64,000 bases of DNA from positions 1 to 64,000 of the forward strand of contig NZ_JAHRCU010000013.1 in the NCBI RefSeq assembly GCF_019083995.1, in the 5' to 3' direction. Below are positions 28,824-38,600 of the stretch, in pieces. The DNA is from Roseococcus sp. SDR (GTDB lineage: Bacteria > Pseudomonadota > Alphaproteobacteria > Acetobacterales > Acetobacteraceae). The notes beneath the pieces are model-generated. The model made no database searches. It was not told where the DNA came from and was given only the letters and a program-made list of their open reading frames with translations. Made by a program: the position numbers and the translations under genes. Every line of letters begins with the position of its first letter. The first letter of the stretch is position 1.

Positions 28824-29247
28824 TCCCTTCCTCCTGGCGCGCAGCAGGGCCGCTTGTCAGCCTTCCCGTCAAAAGGAGGCGACATCCTGCGCAGCATGCT
28901 CTTCCGCTGCGGGATCATGCTCGTCGGCTCGGCCCTGGGCGCCGTGGCCCAGACGACGCTGCTCTCGGGCGCACCCCTTACGCGATGGGCATGGCGCCGG
29001 TGCGGCGCTGCTGCGTCATCGGCGGCCGCGCCGGGTGGGCCGGTGAGCGGTGGCGCTGGAGGCCTGTCTGGTGTCGGCGGGAGGGGCGGCTCGGGTGGGG
29101 CCGGCGGCGGGGGCGGCAGCGCTCGACGGGGCGGCGCTGGGAGGGGGCTCGCCGGGCGGGTGACGCTGCCGCTTGCCGCGGCGCGGGGGGCTGAGGGAAG
29201 ATGCGGCACCATCGGCACAACAGGCCCATGGGCGAGGAAGCAGTCAG
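28824..29247. other. 424-base interval without a convincing gene
   Basis: A frame from ATG 28896 begins with a plausible membrane or leader segment (MLFRCGIMLVGSALGAVAQ) but runs into a Gly/Arg-rich low-complexity stretch (about 29040-29160, GGC/GGG repeats) and then continues out of frame into the dehydrogenase gene. The opposite strand reads as a proline-rich repeat. I see no ribosome site, RNA gene or clear promoter; it may be a decayed gene. Confidence 0.4.
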
Positions 29248-30423
29248 GTGATCCCCAACACGAACATCCCCAGTCTCGATTTCGGCCTCGGCGAGGAGAT
29301 CGACGCCCTGCGCGACAGCGTGCGCGGCTTCGCGGCCGACCGCGTGGCGCCCATCGCGGCCGAGATCGACAAGACCGATGAATTCCCGCGCCATCTCTGG
29401 CCGGAGATGGGCGCGCTCGGCCTGCACGGCATCACCGTGGATGAGGAGCATGGCGGGGCTGGCATGGGCTACCTCGCGCATTGCGTGGCGGTCGAGGAAG
29501 TGAGCCGGGCCAGCGCCTCCGTCGGCCTCAGCTATGGCGCGCATTCCAACCTCTGCGTGAACCAGCTGGCGCGCAACGGCAATGCCGCGCAGAAGGCGAA
29601 GTATCTGCCCAAGCTCATCAGCGGCGAGCACCTGGGCGGGCTTGCGATGAGCGAGCCGGGCGCGGGCTCGGACGTCGTCTCCATGAAGCTGCGCGCCGAG
29701 AAGCGGGGCGACCGCTACGTGCTGAACGGCACGAAGATGTGGATCACCAACGCGCATTACGCCGAGACGCTGATCGTCTACGCCAAGACCGACCCGGAGG
29801 CCGGACCCAAGGGCATCACGGCCTTCATCGTGGAAAGGGGGATGAAGGGTTTCACGCCCGCCCAGAAGCTCGACAAGCTCGGCATGCGCGGCTCGCCCAC
29901 CTCGGAGCTCGTCTTCGAGGATTGCGAGGTGCCGGAGGAGAATGTGCTGGGCGCCGTGAATGGCGGCGTGCGCGTGCTGATGTCGGGCCTCGATTACGAG
30001 CGCGCGGTGCTGGCCGCTGGCCCCTTGGGCATCATGCAGGCCTGCCTCGATGTGGTGGTGCCCTATATCCATGAACGCAAGCAGTTCGGCCAGGCGATCG
30101 GCGAGTTCCAGTTCATCCAGGGCAAGGTCGCGGACATGTACACGCGCTTCAACGCGGCGCGGGCCTATGTCTATGCCGTGGCGCGCGCCTGCGATGCGGG
30201 CAAGACCACGCGCAAGGATGCGGCCGGCGCCATCCTCTTCGCCGCCGAGGAAGCCACGAAGGCGGCGCTGGATGCCATCCAGATCCTGGGCGGCAATGGC
30301 TATATCAACGAATATCCGACGGGCCGGCTGCTGCGGGATGCGAAGCTCTATGAGATCGGCGCCGGCACGAGCGAGATCCGGCGGTTGCTGATCGGGCGGG
30401 AGTTGTTTCGTGAGACGGCTTGA
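29248..30423 (+). CDS. ivd: isovaleryl-CoA dehydrogenase
   Basis: A flavoprotein of leucine degradation that oxidises isovaleryl-CoA to 3-methylcrotonyl-CoA and passes electrons to ETF. The 391-residue product has the acyl-CoA dehydrogenase layout: an N-terminal helical domain ([21 protein letters not shown]), a middle beta domain ([16 protein letters not shown], '[18 protein letters not shown]') and a C-terminal helical domain with [21 protein letters not shown]. The catalytic base of true isovaleryl-CoA dehydrogenases is a Glu in a LDLER-type motif; Glu251 in [14 protein letters not shown] fits, and supports this assignment over butyryl- or isobutyryl-CoA dehydrogenase. It starts at GTG 29248, as no suitable ATG is in frame. 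The two methylcrotonyl-CoA carboxylase genes follow. Confidence 0.92.
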   Translation: MIPNTNIPSLDFGLGEEIDALRDSVRGFAADRVAPIAAEIDKTDEFPRHLWPEMGALGLHGITVDEEHGGAGMGYLAHCVAVEEVSRASASVGLSYGAHSNLCVNQLARNGNAAQKAKYLPKLISGEHLGGLAMSEPGAGSDVVSMKLRAEKRGDRYVLNGTKMWITNAHYAETLIVYAKTDPEAGPKGITAFIVERGMKGFTPAQKLDKLGMRGSPTSELVFEDCEVPEENVLGAVNGGVRVLMSGLDYERAVLAAGPLGIMQACLDVVVPYIHERKQFGQAIGEFQFIQGKVADMYTRFNAARAYVYAVARACDAGKTTRKDAAGAILFAAEEATKAALDAIQILGGNGYINEYPTGRLLRDAKLYEIGAGTSEIRRLLIGRELFRETA

Positions 30424-30426
30424 GAC

Positions 30427-30563
30427 CCAGGGGGCTTTGCCCCCCGGACCCACCTGCAGGGGTGAAAACCTGCGTGGTTTTCACGTTCCCTGCACCCATA
30501 TTTGTTCGGAGATGCAAGAACCTGAGGTTCTTGCCGGGGAGTTTGAGGGGCGGAGCCCCTCAA
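30427..30563 (+). repeat. cluster of four hairpins between ivd and mccB (REP-like element A)
   Basis: Four inverted repeats fill the 141-base spacer. The first is GGGGGC/GCCCCC at 30430-30444 inside a CCAGG...CCGG frame. The second is GTGAAAACC/GGTTTTCAC at 30462-30484, extended outward by TGCAGGG/CCCTGCA. The third is GCAAGAACC/GGTTCTTGC at 30514-30534. The fourth is TTGAGGGGC/GCCCCTCAA at 30543-30563. The first and last resemble halves of the 50-bp elements at 40873 and 42425. The last stem ends one base before the mccB start codon. Confidence 0.7.
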
Positions 30564-30564
30564 G

Positions 30565-32169
30565 ATGACCACCATCAACCCCCGCAGCGAGGAATTTCGC
30601 GCCAACGCCGCCGCCATGCAGGCGCTGCTCGATCAGCTCGCCACGCGCACGGCCGAAGCCGCGCTGGGCGGCAGCGAGGCGGCGCGCGCCAAGCACACCG
30701 CGCGCGGCAAGCTGCTGCCGCGCCAGCGTGTCGAGCGGCTGCTCGACCCCGGCGCACCCTTCCTGGAGCTCTCGCCCCTCGCCGCCAACGGGATGTATGG
30801 CGGCGAGGTGCCGGGCGCGGGCGTCATCACCGGCATCGGCACCGTCTCGGGCCGCGCCTGCGTCATCGTCGCCAATGACGCGACGGTGAAGGGCGGCAGC
30901 TACTACCCGCTGACGGTCAAGAAACACCTCCGCGCGCAGGAGATCGCAGCGCAGAACAACCTGCCCTGCCTCTATCTGGTGGATAGCGGCGGCGCGAACC
31001 TGCCCAACCAGGACGAGATCTTCCCCGACCGCGAGCATTTTGGCCGCATCTTCTTCAACCAGGCCAATATGTCGGCCGCCGGCATCCCGCAGATCGCGGC
31101 CGTGATGGGCAGTTGCACCGCCGGCGGCGCCTATGTGCCGGCGATGTGCGATGAGGCGGTGATCGTCCGCAACCAGGGCACCATCTTCCTGGGCGGCCCG
31201 CCCCTGGTGAAGGCCGCGACGGGCGAGGTGGTGAGTGCCGAGGATCTGGGCGGCGGCGATGTCCATACGCGCCTCTCCGGTGTCGCGGATCATCTGGCGG
31301 TGGATGACATGCATGCGCTCGGCCTGGTCCGGCGCATCGTCGCCAACCTCAATGCCAAGGCGCCGCCCGTGCCGCCGCATGCGCCGGTGGCGCCTCTCCA
31401 CGCGCCGGAGGAGCTCAATGGCATCATCCCGCGTGACGTGCGCCAGCCCTATGATGTGCGCGAGGTGATCGCGCGCATCGTGGACGGGCCAAGTGACGGA
31501 TCATGGCTGGACGAGTTCAAGCCGCGCTACGGAACCACGCTGGTGACGGGTTTCGCGCGCATCTGGGGCATGCCGGTGGGCGTCATCGCGAACAATGGCA
31601 TCCTCTTCAGCGAGAGCGCGCAGAAGGGCGCGCATTTCATCGAGCTCTGCTGCCAGCGTGGCATTCCGCTGCTGTTCCTGCAGAACATCTCGGGCTTCAT
31701 GGTGGGCCGCAAATACGAGACGGGCGGCATCGCCAAGGATGGCGCGAAGCTGGTGACGGCGGTCGCCACCGCGCAGGTGCCCAAGATCACGGTGATCATC
31801 GGCGGCAGCTTCGGCGCCGGGAATTACGGCATGTGCGGCCGTGCCTATTCGCCGCGCTTCCTCTTCGCCTGGCCCAATGCGCGGATTTCCGTGATGGGTG
31901 GCGAGCAGGCGGCGAGCGTGCTGGCGACCCTCCGGCGGGACAATCTGGAGGCTGCCGGACAATCCTGGAGCGCGGAGGAGGAGGAGGCCTTCAAGGCGCC
32001 CATCCGGGAGAAGTACGAGCGGGAAGGGGACCCTTATTACGCGACGGCGCGGCTCTGGGATGACGGCATCATCCCGCCCGCCATGACGCGCGATGTGCTG
32101 GGCCTCGCCTTCAATGCGGCGCTGCACGCGCCCATCCCGCCCACCAGGTTCGGCCTGTTCCGGATGTGA
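30565..32169 (+). CDS. mccB: methylcrotonoyl-CoA carboxylase carboxyltransferase (beta) subunit
   Basis: Transfers CO2 from carboxybiotin to 3-methylcrotonyl-CoA in leucine breakdown. The 534-residue product has the two crotonase-like carboxyltransferase halves. The N-half contains '[24 protein letters not shown]' and [26 protein letters not shown]; the block [19 protein letters not shown] follows. The C-half contains [37 protein letters not shown] and [14 protein letters not shown]. The [16 protein letters not shown] region and the neighbouring ivd and mccA genes point to methylcrotonyl- rather than propionyl-CoA carboxylase. No Shine-Dalgarno precedes the ATG, which sits directly behind a 9-bp hairpin. 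Its stop overlaps the mccA start. Confidence 0.92.
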   Translation: MTTINPRSEEFRANAAAMQALLDQLATRTAEAALGGSEAARAKHTARGKLLPRQRVERLLDPGAPFLELSPLAANGMYGGEVPGAGVITGIGTVSGRACVIVANDATVKGGSYYPLTVKKHLRAQEIAAQNNLPCLYLVDSGGANLPNQDEIFPDREHFGRIFFNQANMSAAGIPQIAAVMGSCTAGGAYVPAMCDEAVIVRNQGTIFLGGPPLVKAATGEVVSAEDLGGGDVHTRLSGVADHLAVDDMHALGLVRRIVANLNAKAPPVPPHAPVAPLHAPEELNGIIPRDVRQPYDVREVIARIVDGPSDGSWLDEFKPRYGTTLVTGFARIWGMPVGVIANNGILFSESAQKGAHFIELCCQRGIPLLFLQNISGFMVGRKYETGGIAKDGAKLVTAVATAQVPKITVIIGGSFGAGNYGMCGRAYSPRFLFAWPNARISVMGGEQAASVLATLRRDNLEAAGQSWSAEEEEAFKAPIREKYEREGDPYYATARLWDDGIIPPAMTRDVLGLAFNAALHAPIPPTRFGLFRM

Positions 32170-34151
32170 TGGCCATGTTCAGCAAGATCCTGATCGCCAA
32201 TCGCGGCGAAATCGCCGTCCGCATCATCCGCACCGCCAGGCGGATGGGCATCGCCACCGTCGCCGTCTTCAGCGAGGCGGATGCGAACGCGCTGCATGTG
32301 CGCGAAGCGGACGAGGCTTACGCGATCGGCCCGGCGCCGGCCGCGCAATCCTATCTGCGCGGCGAGGTGATCCTGGAGGTGGCGCGGCGCAGCGGGGCGC
32401 AGGCGGTGCATCCGGGCTATGGCTTCCTGTCGGAGAATGCGGATTTCGCGGAAGGCTGCGCGGCCGCCGGCATCGCCTTCATCGGCCCGCCCGCCTCCGC
32501 CATCCGCGCCATGGGCAGCAAGGCCGAGAGCAAGCGCCTGATGGTGGCTGCCGGCGTGCCCACCGTGCCCGGCTATCACGGCGAGGCGCAGGAGGAGGCG
32601 CTGCTGGCGGCCGAGGCCGCGCGCATCGGCTTCCCCGTTCTGATCAAGGCGAGCGCGGGTGGCGGCGGCAAGGGGATGCGGCCGGTCTACGCGGCCGAGG
32701 ATTTCGCGGCCGAACTGGCTGGCGCGCGGCGCGAGGCGCTGGCCGCCTTCGGCGACGGGCGCGTGCTGATCGAGAAATACCTCCAGCGCCCGCGCCATGT
32801 GGAGGTGCAGGTCTTCGGGGATTCCCACGGCCGTGTGACGCATCTGCACACGCGCGACTGTTCGGTGCAGCGGCGCCACCAGAAGGTGCTGGAGGAGGCG
32901 CCGGCGCCTGACCTTTCCGACGCGCTGCGCGCCACGCTGCACGAGGCGGCCGAGAATGCCGCGCGCGCGGTCGGCTACACCAATGCCGGCACGGTCGAGT
33001 TCGTGGTGGAAGGCGAGCACGCCTATTTCCTCGAGATGAACACCCGCCTGCAGGTGGAACATCCGGTGACCGAGATGGTCACGGGGCTCGATCTGGTGGA
33101 ATGGCAGCTGCGCGTGGCGGCCGGCGAGGCGCTGCCGGCCCATTGGCCGCCGCCCGCGCAAGGCCATGCGATGGAGGTGCGCATCTATGCGGAGGAGCCG
33201 GAGCGGGATTTCCGCCCGGCCACCGGGCGCCTGCGCAAATTCGCCATGCTGGATGAAGGCGCGCGCTTCGATACGGGCTTCACGCCGGGCGACGTGGTGA
33301 CCGCCGCCTATGACCCGATGCTGGCCAAGGTGATCGTGGCGGGGACGGATCGCGGCGCCGCGCTCACGCGCCTCGCTGCGGCGCTCGATGCGCTCGAGAT
33401 CGAGGGGCTGGGCAACAATGCCCGCTTCCTGAGCCGGCTTGCGCGACATCCGGCGTTGCGCGCGGGTGAATTGGATACGGGCTTCATCGCGCGCCACGCG
33501 GAAGCCTTGCTCACGCCGCGCGGGCCGGCGCCGGAACGCGTGCTGATCGCGGCTTCGGCGGGCCTCGCTGAGCTGGGGCGGCGCGCTGTCATGGCCTCGC
33601 CCTGGCTCGGGCGCGCGGGGTGGCGCCTGCAGGGCTCTGCCGAGACGGTGGAGGCCTGGGAAGACGGCACGGGCCCCCGCCGCATCACCCTGCAATGGAG
33701 GCCCGAAGGCCATGCCGTCGCGGTGGATGACGGAACAACGCAGACGGTCCGCGTCAGCGGTGCAGGGGAGCGGCTCATGCTGCTCCAGGGGGATGCCGCG
33801 GAGGCCTTCATCCTGACGGCTGAGCCAGATGGCTGTACCCTGCGGATGGCCGGGGAGACCTGGCGCCTTCACCGCCGCGATCCGCTGGCCCCGGCCAGCG
33901 AGGATGTGGCGGGCGAAAGCCGCTTGTCCGCGCCCATCCCCGGCCGCGTGGTGAAGCTGCTCGTTGCGGTGGGCGAGGCGGTGACGAAGGGCCAGCTCCT
34001 CGCGGTGCTGGAAGCGATGAAGACCGAGATCAAGATCACCGCCCCGCGGGATGGCGTGGTGGCGCATCTGGGCTGCGCGGAGGGGGAGAACATCGAGGAA
34101 GGCGTGGAAATTCTAAACCTTGCCACGGAGGAAACTGTAAAAACTCCGTGA
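32169..34151 (+). CDS. mccA: methylcrotonoyl-CoA carboxylase biotin-carrying (alpha) subunit
   Basis: Biotin carboxylase plus biotin carrier of methylcrotonyl-CoA carboxylase, about 660 residues. Domains in order are a biotin carboxylase N-domain (ILIANRGEIAVRIIRTARRM), an ATP-grasp region (LIKASAGGGGKGMRPV, 'RHVEVQVFGDSHG', EMNTRLQVEHPVTEMVTGLDLVEWQ), a C-domain, a BT-like linker domain and a C-terminal biotinyl domain. The carrier lysine lies in LEAMKTEIKI, where the usual Met after Lys is Thr. The start overlaps the mccB stop as TGATG (ATG 32169); a second ATG at 32175 gives MFSKILIANRGE and is also possible. The 3-methylglutaconyl-CoA hydratase and HMG-CoA lyase of the pathway are not adjacent. 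Confidence 0.93.
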   Translation: MAMFSKILIANRGEIAVRIIRTARRMGIATVAVFSEADANALHVREADEAYAIGPAPAAQSYLRGEVILEVARRSGAQAVHPGYGFLSENADFAEGCAAAGIAFIGPPASAIRAMGSKAESKRLMVAAGVPTVPGYHGEAQEEALLAAEAARIGFPVLIKASAGGGGKGMRPVYAAEDFAAELAGARREALAAFGDGRVLIEKYLQRPRHVEVQVFGDSHGRVTHLHTRDCSVQRRHQKVLEEAPAPDLSDALRATLHEAAENAARAVGYTNAGTVEFVVEGEHAYFLEMNTRLQVEHPVTEMVTGLDLVEWQLRVAAGEALPAHWPPPAQGHAMEVRIYAEEPERDFRPATGRLRKFAMLDEGARFDTGFTPGDVVTAAYDPMLAKVIVAGTDRGAALTRLAAALDALEIEGLGNNARFLSRLARHPALRAGELDTGFIARHAEALLTPRGPAPERVLIAASAGLAELGRRAVMASPWLGRAGWRLQGSAETVEAWEDGTGPRRITLQWRPEGHAVAVDDGTTQTVRVSGAGERLMLLQGDAAEAFILTAEPDGCTLRMAGETWRLHRRDPLAPASEDVAGESRLSAPIPGRVVKLLVAVGEAVTKGQLLAVLEAMKTEIKITAPRDGVVAHLGCAEGENIEEGVEILNLATEETVKTP

Positions 34152-34320
34152 CTTGTCAAAAAAATACAACCGTAAGGATGTATGCTGGGGGAACGATTCA
34201 GCTATTGGTCGCTATTGCATGCTTTTCGGGCGGCCTAATATCCCAGATGGGTCGGGCTTGGCTGCAATGATCGCCGTTTGAGCGGTCAAGCGGTCCAGCC
34301 CGTGGGAAAAGGGGATATTG

Positions 34321-34500
34321 ATGATGGTGTCTGAGCAGGAAGCTCCGGCCGTCGCGGCCGTGCCGCGCCGCCCGCCGGTGAATGTGATCAGCCTCTCCAA
34401 GGAAGAGGAAGGCCCCGTCAAGGGTGAGTTCTGGGCCCTGGCGCGGGCGCTTGGCCTGCTGATCGGCGCGATCGTCCTGATTGGCTATATCATCGCCTGA
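34321..34500 (+). CDS. 59-residue single-span membrane protein
   Basis: A soluble acidic/proline-containing N-terminal part (QEAPAVAAVPRRPPVNVIS) precedes one C-terminal transmembrane helix (LARALGLLIGAIVLIGYIIA). AGGGGATATTG gives a good ribosome site for ATG 34321. The roughly 170-base upstream region is AT-richer than its surroundings and may contain its promoter. It is convergent with the aminotransferase gene, with the stop codons adjoining. A tail-anchored small membrane protein of unknown role. Confidence 0.6.
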   Translation: MMVSEQEAPAVAAVPRRPPVNVISLSKEEEGPVKGEFWALARALGLLIGAIVLIGYIIA

Positions 34501-35832
34501 TCAGGCGGCGCGGGCCAGCAGCGGCCCGCGCAGGTTCAGGAATTCGCGGAAGGCGGCGACGAAGCCGCCCAGGTCGGTCGGCGCCAGCGGCAGGCTGAGC
34601 GCCACCATCCCGCGCCGGGCGAGGTAGAAGCCCGCCTCCAGCATGTCCAGGAAGAACAATTCGCGGGCCTGCTCCTCCTCCGGGGTGGCGGCATAGGGCG
34701 CCTTGATGGCGCCGGCACGGAAATGCGCCGTCATCATGCTGCCCGCGCCGGTGAACTGCATGGCGACCCCGGCTACGGCGCAAAGGGCGTTCAGCTCGGC
34801 CCGCAACGCCTCCCCACGCTGGAAGAGCGCCTCCACCACCTCGCCCCGGAACAGCTCGCCCAGCGCCACGCAGCCGGCCGCCATCGACCAGACATTGTTG
34901 TTGAAGGTGCCGGCATGGGGCAGGGCACCGGGGCGATGCGCGTCGAAGACATCCATGATGGCGGCCCGGCCGCCGAAGGCGCCCACATTCATGCCGCCCG
35001 CGATATATTTGCCCAGCGTCGTCATGTCCGGGATGACGTTGTGGCGCTGCTGCAGACCGCCCTCGCTGTGGCGGCTGGTCATCACCTCGTCGAAGATCAG
35101 GACGGCGCCGGTCTCGGTGCAGGCGTCCCGCAGGGCTGCGAGGAACTCGCGCGTGGCGGGGATGCAGCCGCCCGAGCCCAGCATGGGTTCGACCAGCACG
35201 GCGGCGAGCTTGTCGCCCGCTTCGCGGATGGCGGCGATGCTGCCTTCCACGTCGTTGTAGGTCAGGAAGCGGGTGGGCACGGGCAGGTTCACCGGGCTCT
35301 GGCCGCTGGCGAAGGTCATGACGCCGCCGTGATAGCCGCCCTTGGCCACCATGATTTCGGCGCGGCCGGTGAAGGCGCGGGCGGCGGAGAGGGCCATGAT
35401 GTTGGCCTCGGTGCCGGAATTGGTGAAACGCACGCGCTCGATCGAGGGGAAGCGGGCGCAGACCAGCTCGGCGAAGCGGATCTCATTCGCGCCGGCGCCG
35501 GCCAGGTTGATGCCGGTGTCCATGGCGGCGCGCGCGACGTCCAGGATGCGGCGCTCGCTATGGCCGAAGAGGCCGGCGGTGTATTCGCCCAGCAGGTCGG
35601 TATAGGCGTGGCCGTCCGCATCCCAGAGCTTCGCGCCCTCGCCGCGCGCCATGCTGATGGGGAAGGGCGACCAGAAGAGGACGGTGCGGGTGTTCCCGCC
35701 GGGCATGACGCGGCGCGCGGCCTCGTGCAGGGCGGCGCTTTGCGGCCGGGCCGCCGCATAGGTCGCGCGGGCTTCGAGCAGCGCGCCTTCGAGGTCGGAA
35801 TTGCGGGGGGCGGGGTGGTCGAGCGGGGGCAT
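34501..35832 (-). CDS. class III PLP-dependent aminotransferase (glutamate-1-semialdehyde aminomutase-like)
   Basis: A 443-residue fold-type I aminotransferase. Recognised by MPGGNTRTVLFWSPFP (substrate entry), 'VRFTNSGTEANIMALSAARAFTGR' (PLP phosphate binding), AVLVEPMLGSGGCIP, VLIFDEVMTSRHS and the PLP lysine in TTLGKYIAGGMNVGAFGGR. It resembles glutamate-1-semialdehyde 2,1-aminomutase but belongs to the broader group of amino-acid or beta-amino-acid transaminases. The dedicated hemL usually has 'GLPGGAYGG', which is not kept here, so heme synthesis is unlikely. The start at 35832 (MPPLDHPAPRN) is chosen for length. It is divergent from the DadA-like oxidase gene, about 100 bases apart; shared control with that oxidase is plausible. 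Confidence 0.9.
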   Translation of the reverse strand: MPPLDHPAPRNSDLEGALLEARATYAAARPQSAALHEAARRVMPGGNTRTVLFWSPFPISMARGEGAKLWDADGHAYTDLLGEYTAGLFGHSERRILDVARAAMDTGINLAGAGANEIRFAELVCARFPSIERVRFTNSGTEANIMALSAARAFTGRAEIMVAKGGYHGGVMTFASGQSPVNLPVPTRFLTYNDVEGSIAAIREAGDKLAAVLVEPMLGSGGCIPATREFLAALRDACTETGAVLIFDEVMTSRHSEGGLQQRHNVIPDMTTLGKYIAGGMNVGAFGGRAAIMDVFDAHRPGALPHAGTFNNNVWSMAAGCVALGELFRGEVVEALFQRGEALRAELNALCAVAGVAMQFTGAGSMMTAHFRAGAIKAPYAATPEEEQARELFFLDMLEAGFYLARRGMVALSLPLAPTDLGGFVAAFREFLNLRGPLLARAA

Positions 35833-35929
35833 GCGCGAGCCTGTCGCGAGACTCCGCGCGCCGTCAATCGGGACTTGCCGGGGGGCGCGGCCACGTGCTC
35901 CATCGCTCCATGGCGCGGGGGCTTTCGGC

Positions 35930-37036
35930 ATGATGGTGGATGCGATCGTGGTGGGCGGCGGGCTGGTGGGAACGGCCATCGCCTGGGGCTTGCAGCGCGA
36001 GGGGCTCGCCACCGTGCTGCTGGACGAGGGGGACCTCGCCTTCCGCGCCAGCCGGGGGAATTTCGGCCTGGTCTGGGTGCAGTCGAAGGGCCTGGGCGCG
36101 CCGCATTACCAGCGCTGGACGCGGGCTTCGGCCGAGGCCTGGGAGGGGCTGGCCACCGAGCTTTCGGCCAGGACCGGCATGGATTGCGGGCTGCGCCAGC
36201 CGGGCGGCGTGCATCTCTGCCTGAGCGACAAGGAATTCGAGGACCGCGCGAACCGCATGGCGCGAATGAAGGCCGAGGCCGGGAACTACGCCTACGAATA
36301 CCGCATGCTGGACGCGAAGGAGGTGCGGGACATGCTGCCGGGCCTGGGCGAGCGCGTCGTCGGCGCCTCCTGGACGCCCTATGACGGGCACGCCAATCCG
36401 CTGAACCTGCTGCATGCGCTGCATCGCGCCTACAAGGCGGCCGGCGGGCGCTATGTGCCCGAGGCCAGCGTCACCGGCGGCAGCGCCGCGCCGCGCGACT
36501 TCCGCGTGAGCACGCCGGCGGGCGATTTCGCCGCCCCGCGCATCGTGCTGGCGGCGGGGCTTGGCAACGCCAGGCTCGCGCCGCTCTTTGGCCTGGATGC
36601 GCCGGTGCGCCCGCAGCGCGGCCAGGTGCTGGTCACCGAGCGCACGCGGGAGGTGCTGCCCATCCCCACCACCTCGATTCGCCAGACCGATGACGGCACC
36701 TTGCTGCTGGGCGACAGCCAGGAGGAGGTGGGGTTCGACCTGCACCAGACGCAGGATGTGATGGCGATGATCGCCCAGCGTGCTGCCTGGTCCTTCCCCT
36801 GGATCGCGCGGCTGAACATCGTGCGCGCCTGGTCGGCGCTCAGGGTCATGGCGCCGGACGGGCTGCCGATCTACGACGAAAGCGAGGAATTCCCTGGGGC
36901 TTTCACCGCGAATTGCCATTCCGGCGTGACACTCGCCGCCGCCCATGCCCGCCTGTTTGCACCCATGGTGGCGCGCGGCGCGCTGGAGCCTGGGATGGAG
37001 CTCTTCTCCGCGCGGCGTTTTGCGAGCCCGGCCTAG
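35930..37036 (+). CDS. FAD-dependent oxidoreductase, DadA/HcnC-like
   Basis: A 368-residue flavoprotein of the D-amino-acid/glycine oxidase (DAO) family. It opens with the dinucleotide-binding fold AIVVGGGLVGTAIAWGL and acidic VVLLDEGD-type strand end, and has the conserved mid segment PRIVLAAGLGNARLAPLFGL and 'PQRGQVLVTER'. It ends with a FAD-contacting PDGLPIYDESEEFPGAFTANCHSGVTLA. In HcnABC and D-hydroxyproline or opine dehydrogenases this type forms the catalytic beta subunit, with a 2Fe-2S protein and an FAD/NAD protein as partners. Both partners are encoded 2.2 kb downstream (39213-40867), with two cell-envelope enzyme genes between. Confidence 0.87.
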   Translation: MMVDAIVVGGGLVGTAIAWGLQREGLATVLLDEGDLAFRASRGNFGLVWVQSKGLGAPHYQRWTRASAEAWEGLATELSARTGMDCGLRQPGGVHLCLSDKEFEDRANRMARMKAEAGNYAYEYRMLDAKEVRDMLPGLGERVVGASWTPYDGHANPLNLLHALHRAYKAAGGRYVPEASVTGGSAAPRDFRVSTPAGDFAAPRIVLAAGLGNARLAPLFGLDAPVRPQRGQVLVTERTREVLPIPTTSIRQTDDGTLLLGDSQEEVGFDLHQTQDVMAMIAQRAAWSFPWIARLNIVRAWSALRVMAPDGLPIYDESEEFPGAFTANCHSGVTLAAAHARLFAPMVARGALEPGMELFSARRFASPA

Positions 37037-37094
37037 GCCTTGGCGCGATCTTCGCGCTTTGCGGTCGCGCTCTGTTCCGTGTAGAGAACCCCGC

Positions 37095-38597
37095 ATGGAC
37101 CGCAGAGATTTCCTGGCCGGGCTGTCGGCGCTCGCCGTTGCCTCCGGCACAGCGCGTGCTCAGACCGCCGCGCCCGCCGCCCGCACCATGGTCGCCTCGC
37201 CCGAGGCGATGCAGCGGCTCTCCGCCCGCCTCATGCGGCTGGAGGAGGATGGGCTCGACCCCCGCTGGTATGGGCTGAACGCCGGCAACCAGGAAGACCC
37301 GGCCGCCATCACCCGCGCCGCCGCGGGCGCGCTGACCGACATCGTCCAGGGCCGCGTCGCGAGCCTGCCCGGCCGCGTGGACCTGCGACGCGATCCGAAC
37401 CCGGCCACGCTGAACCTCTGGGTGCAGCGCATCGCCGAGGCGGCGGAGCCGGCCGAGGTCATCGACCTCGCCTCCAACGCCACGCCGGACATGGCGGTGC
37501 TCAAGCCCGCGCTGGCCGCGGCGCGCGCCCGCGCCACGGGCAGCTGGCCCGGCTTCCCGGTGGGCGGCCGCACGCTCGAGCCCGGCGCCTTCGACGAGAA
37601 CCGGGTGAATGCGCTGCGCGCCCGCCTCGTGCTGACGGACCCGGTCCTCGCCGCCAATCCCGGCAGCGGCGGCACCTATGACGAGCGCCTGCAGGCTGCC
37701 GTCCGCCGCTTCCAGACAGCGGTCGGCACCGAACCCGATGGCCGCATCGGTGGCGCGACGCAGGCCGCGCTGAACCGCTCGCCCATGGCGACGGTGAACC
37801 AGCTCCGCGTCGCGATGGACATGCGCCGCGCCCAGCCCGCGCTCTCGGGCGAGCGGCGGGTGGATGTGAACATCCCGGACTACCGCCTGCGGATGGTGGA
37901 AGAGGGCCGCGTCGTCATCGAGATGGCGGTGGTGGTGGGCCGCCCGGCCCGCGCCACGCCGATGATCACGACGCGCATGACCTCGGTGCAGTTCAACCCT
38001 TCCTGGGGCGTGCCGCAGCGCAATGCGCGCGAGGACCTGCTGCCCCGCCTGCGCCGCGACCCGACGGCGCTGCAGCAGCGCGGCTTCCGCATCTTCGGCC
38101 GGGTGGACGGCCAGGTGGTGGAGATCGACCCCACCACGGTGGATTGGCGCGCCATCAACCCGGACCGCTTCCCCTTCATCATCCGGCAGGATGCGGGCGA
38201 CCTGAACGCGCTCGGCCGCATCAAGTTCAACATGCCGAACAATGACGACATCTACATGCACGACACGCCCGACCGGCATTACTTCCGCCGGGCGGATCGC
38301 GCGCAATCCTCGGGCTGCATCCGGCTGGAGCGCCCGATGGATTTCCTGATGGTGGCCCTGGACGGCACGCCCGGCTGGGACCGTGAGCGGGTGGACCGCG
38401 TGCTGGCCACGCGCAACACCCAGACGGTGCCGCTGCGGCGCAACCCGCCGGTCCGCCTGTTCTATTCAACCGTCACCGTGGAGGGCAGCGAGTTGCGAGT
38501 CCGACAGGATATCTACGGCCTGGACGAGGCCTATGCGCGGGCCATGGACGCCCGCAACCGCCCGCCGGGCATTCCGATGGCGGCGGCGCAGGGCTGA
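37095..38597 (+). CDS. L,D-transpeptidase, YcbB (LdtD) type, Tat-like signal
   Basis: A periplasmic peptidoglycan cross-linking enzyme, 500 residues. It has a leader MDRRDFLAGLSALAVASGTARA with twin arginines, a helical scaffold domain, and a PG_binding_1 module (YDERLQAAVRRFQTAVGTEPDGRIG). The YkuD catalytic domain starts at 'RRVDVNIPDYRLRMVEEGRVV'. The active site is H-x(n)-SSGC: YMHDTPDRHYF, then AQSSGCIRLE with the nucleophile Cys408. The large domain insert in YkuD is the YcbB hallmark. It makes 3-3 meso-DAP cross-links. The M15-type peptidase gene follows after three bases; this pairing (ycbB-ycbK) also occurs in E. coli and many alphaproteobacteria. Confidence 0.93.
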   Translation: MDRRDFLAGLSALAVASGTARAQTAAPAARTMVASPEAMQRLSARLMRLEEDGLDPRWYGLNAGNQEDPAAITRAAAGALTDIVQGRVASLPGRVDLRRDPNPATLNLWVQRIAEAAEPAEVIDLASNATPDMAVLKPALAAARARATGSWPGFPVGGRTLEPGAFDENRVNALRARLVLTDPVLAANPGSGGTYDERLQAAVRRFQTAVGTEPDGRIGGATQAALNRSPMATVNQLRVAMDMRRAQPALSGERRVDVNIPDYRLRMVEEGRVVIEMAVVVGRPARATPMITTRMTSVQFNPSWGVPQRNAREDLLPRLRRDPTALQQRGFRIFGRVDGQVVEIDPTTVDWRAINPDRFPFIIRQDAGDLNALGRIKFNMPNNDDIYMHDTPDRHYFRRADRAQSSGCIRLERPMDFLMVALDGTPGWDRERVDRVLATRNTQTVPLRRNPPVRLFYSTVTVEGSELRVRQDIYGLDEAYARAMDARNRPPGIPMAAAQG

Positions 38598-38600
38598 GCC

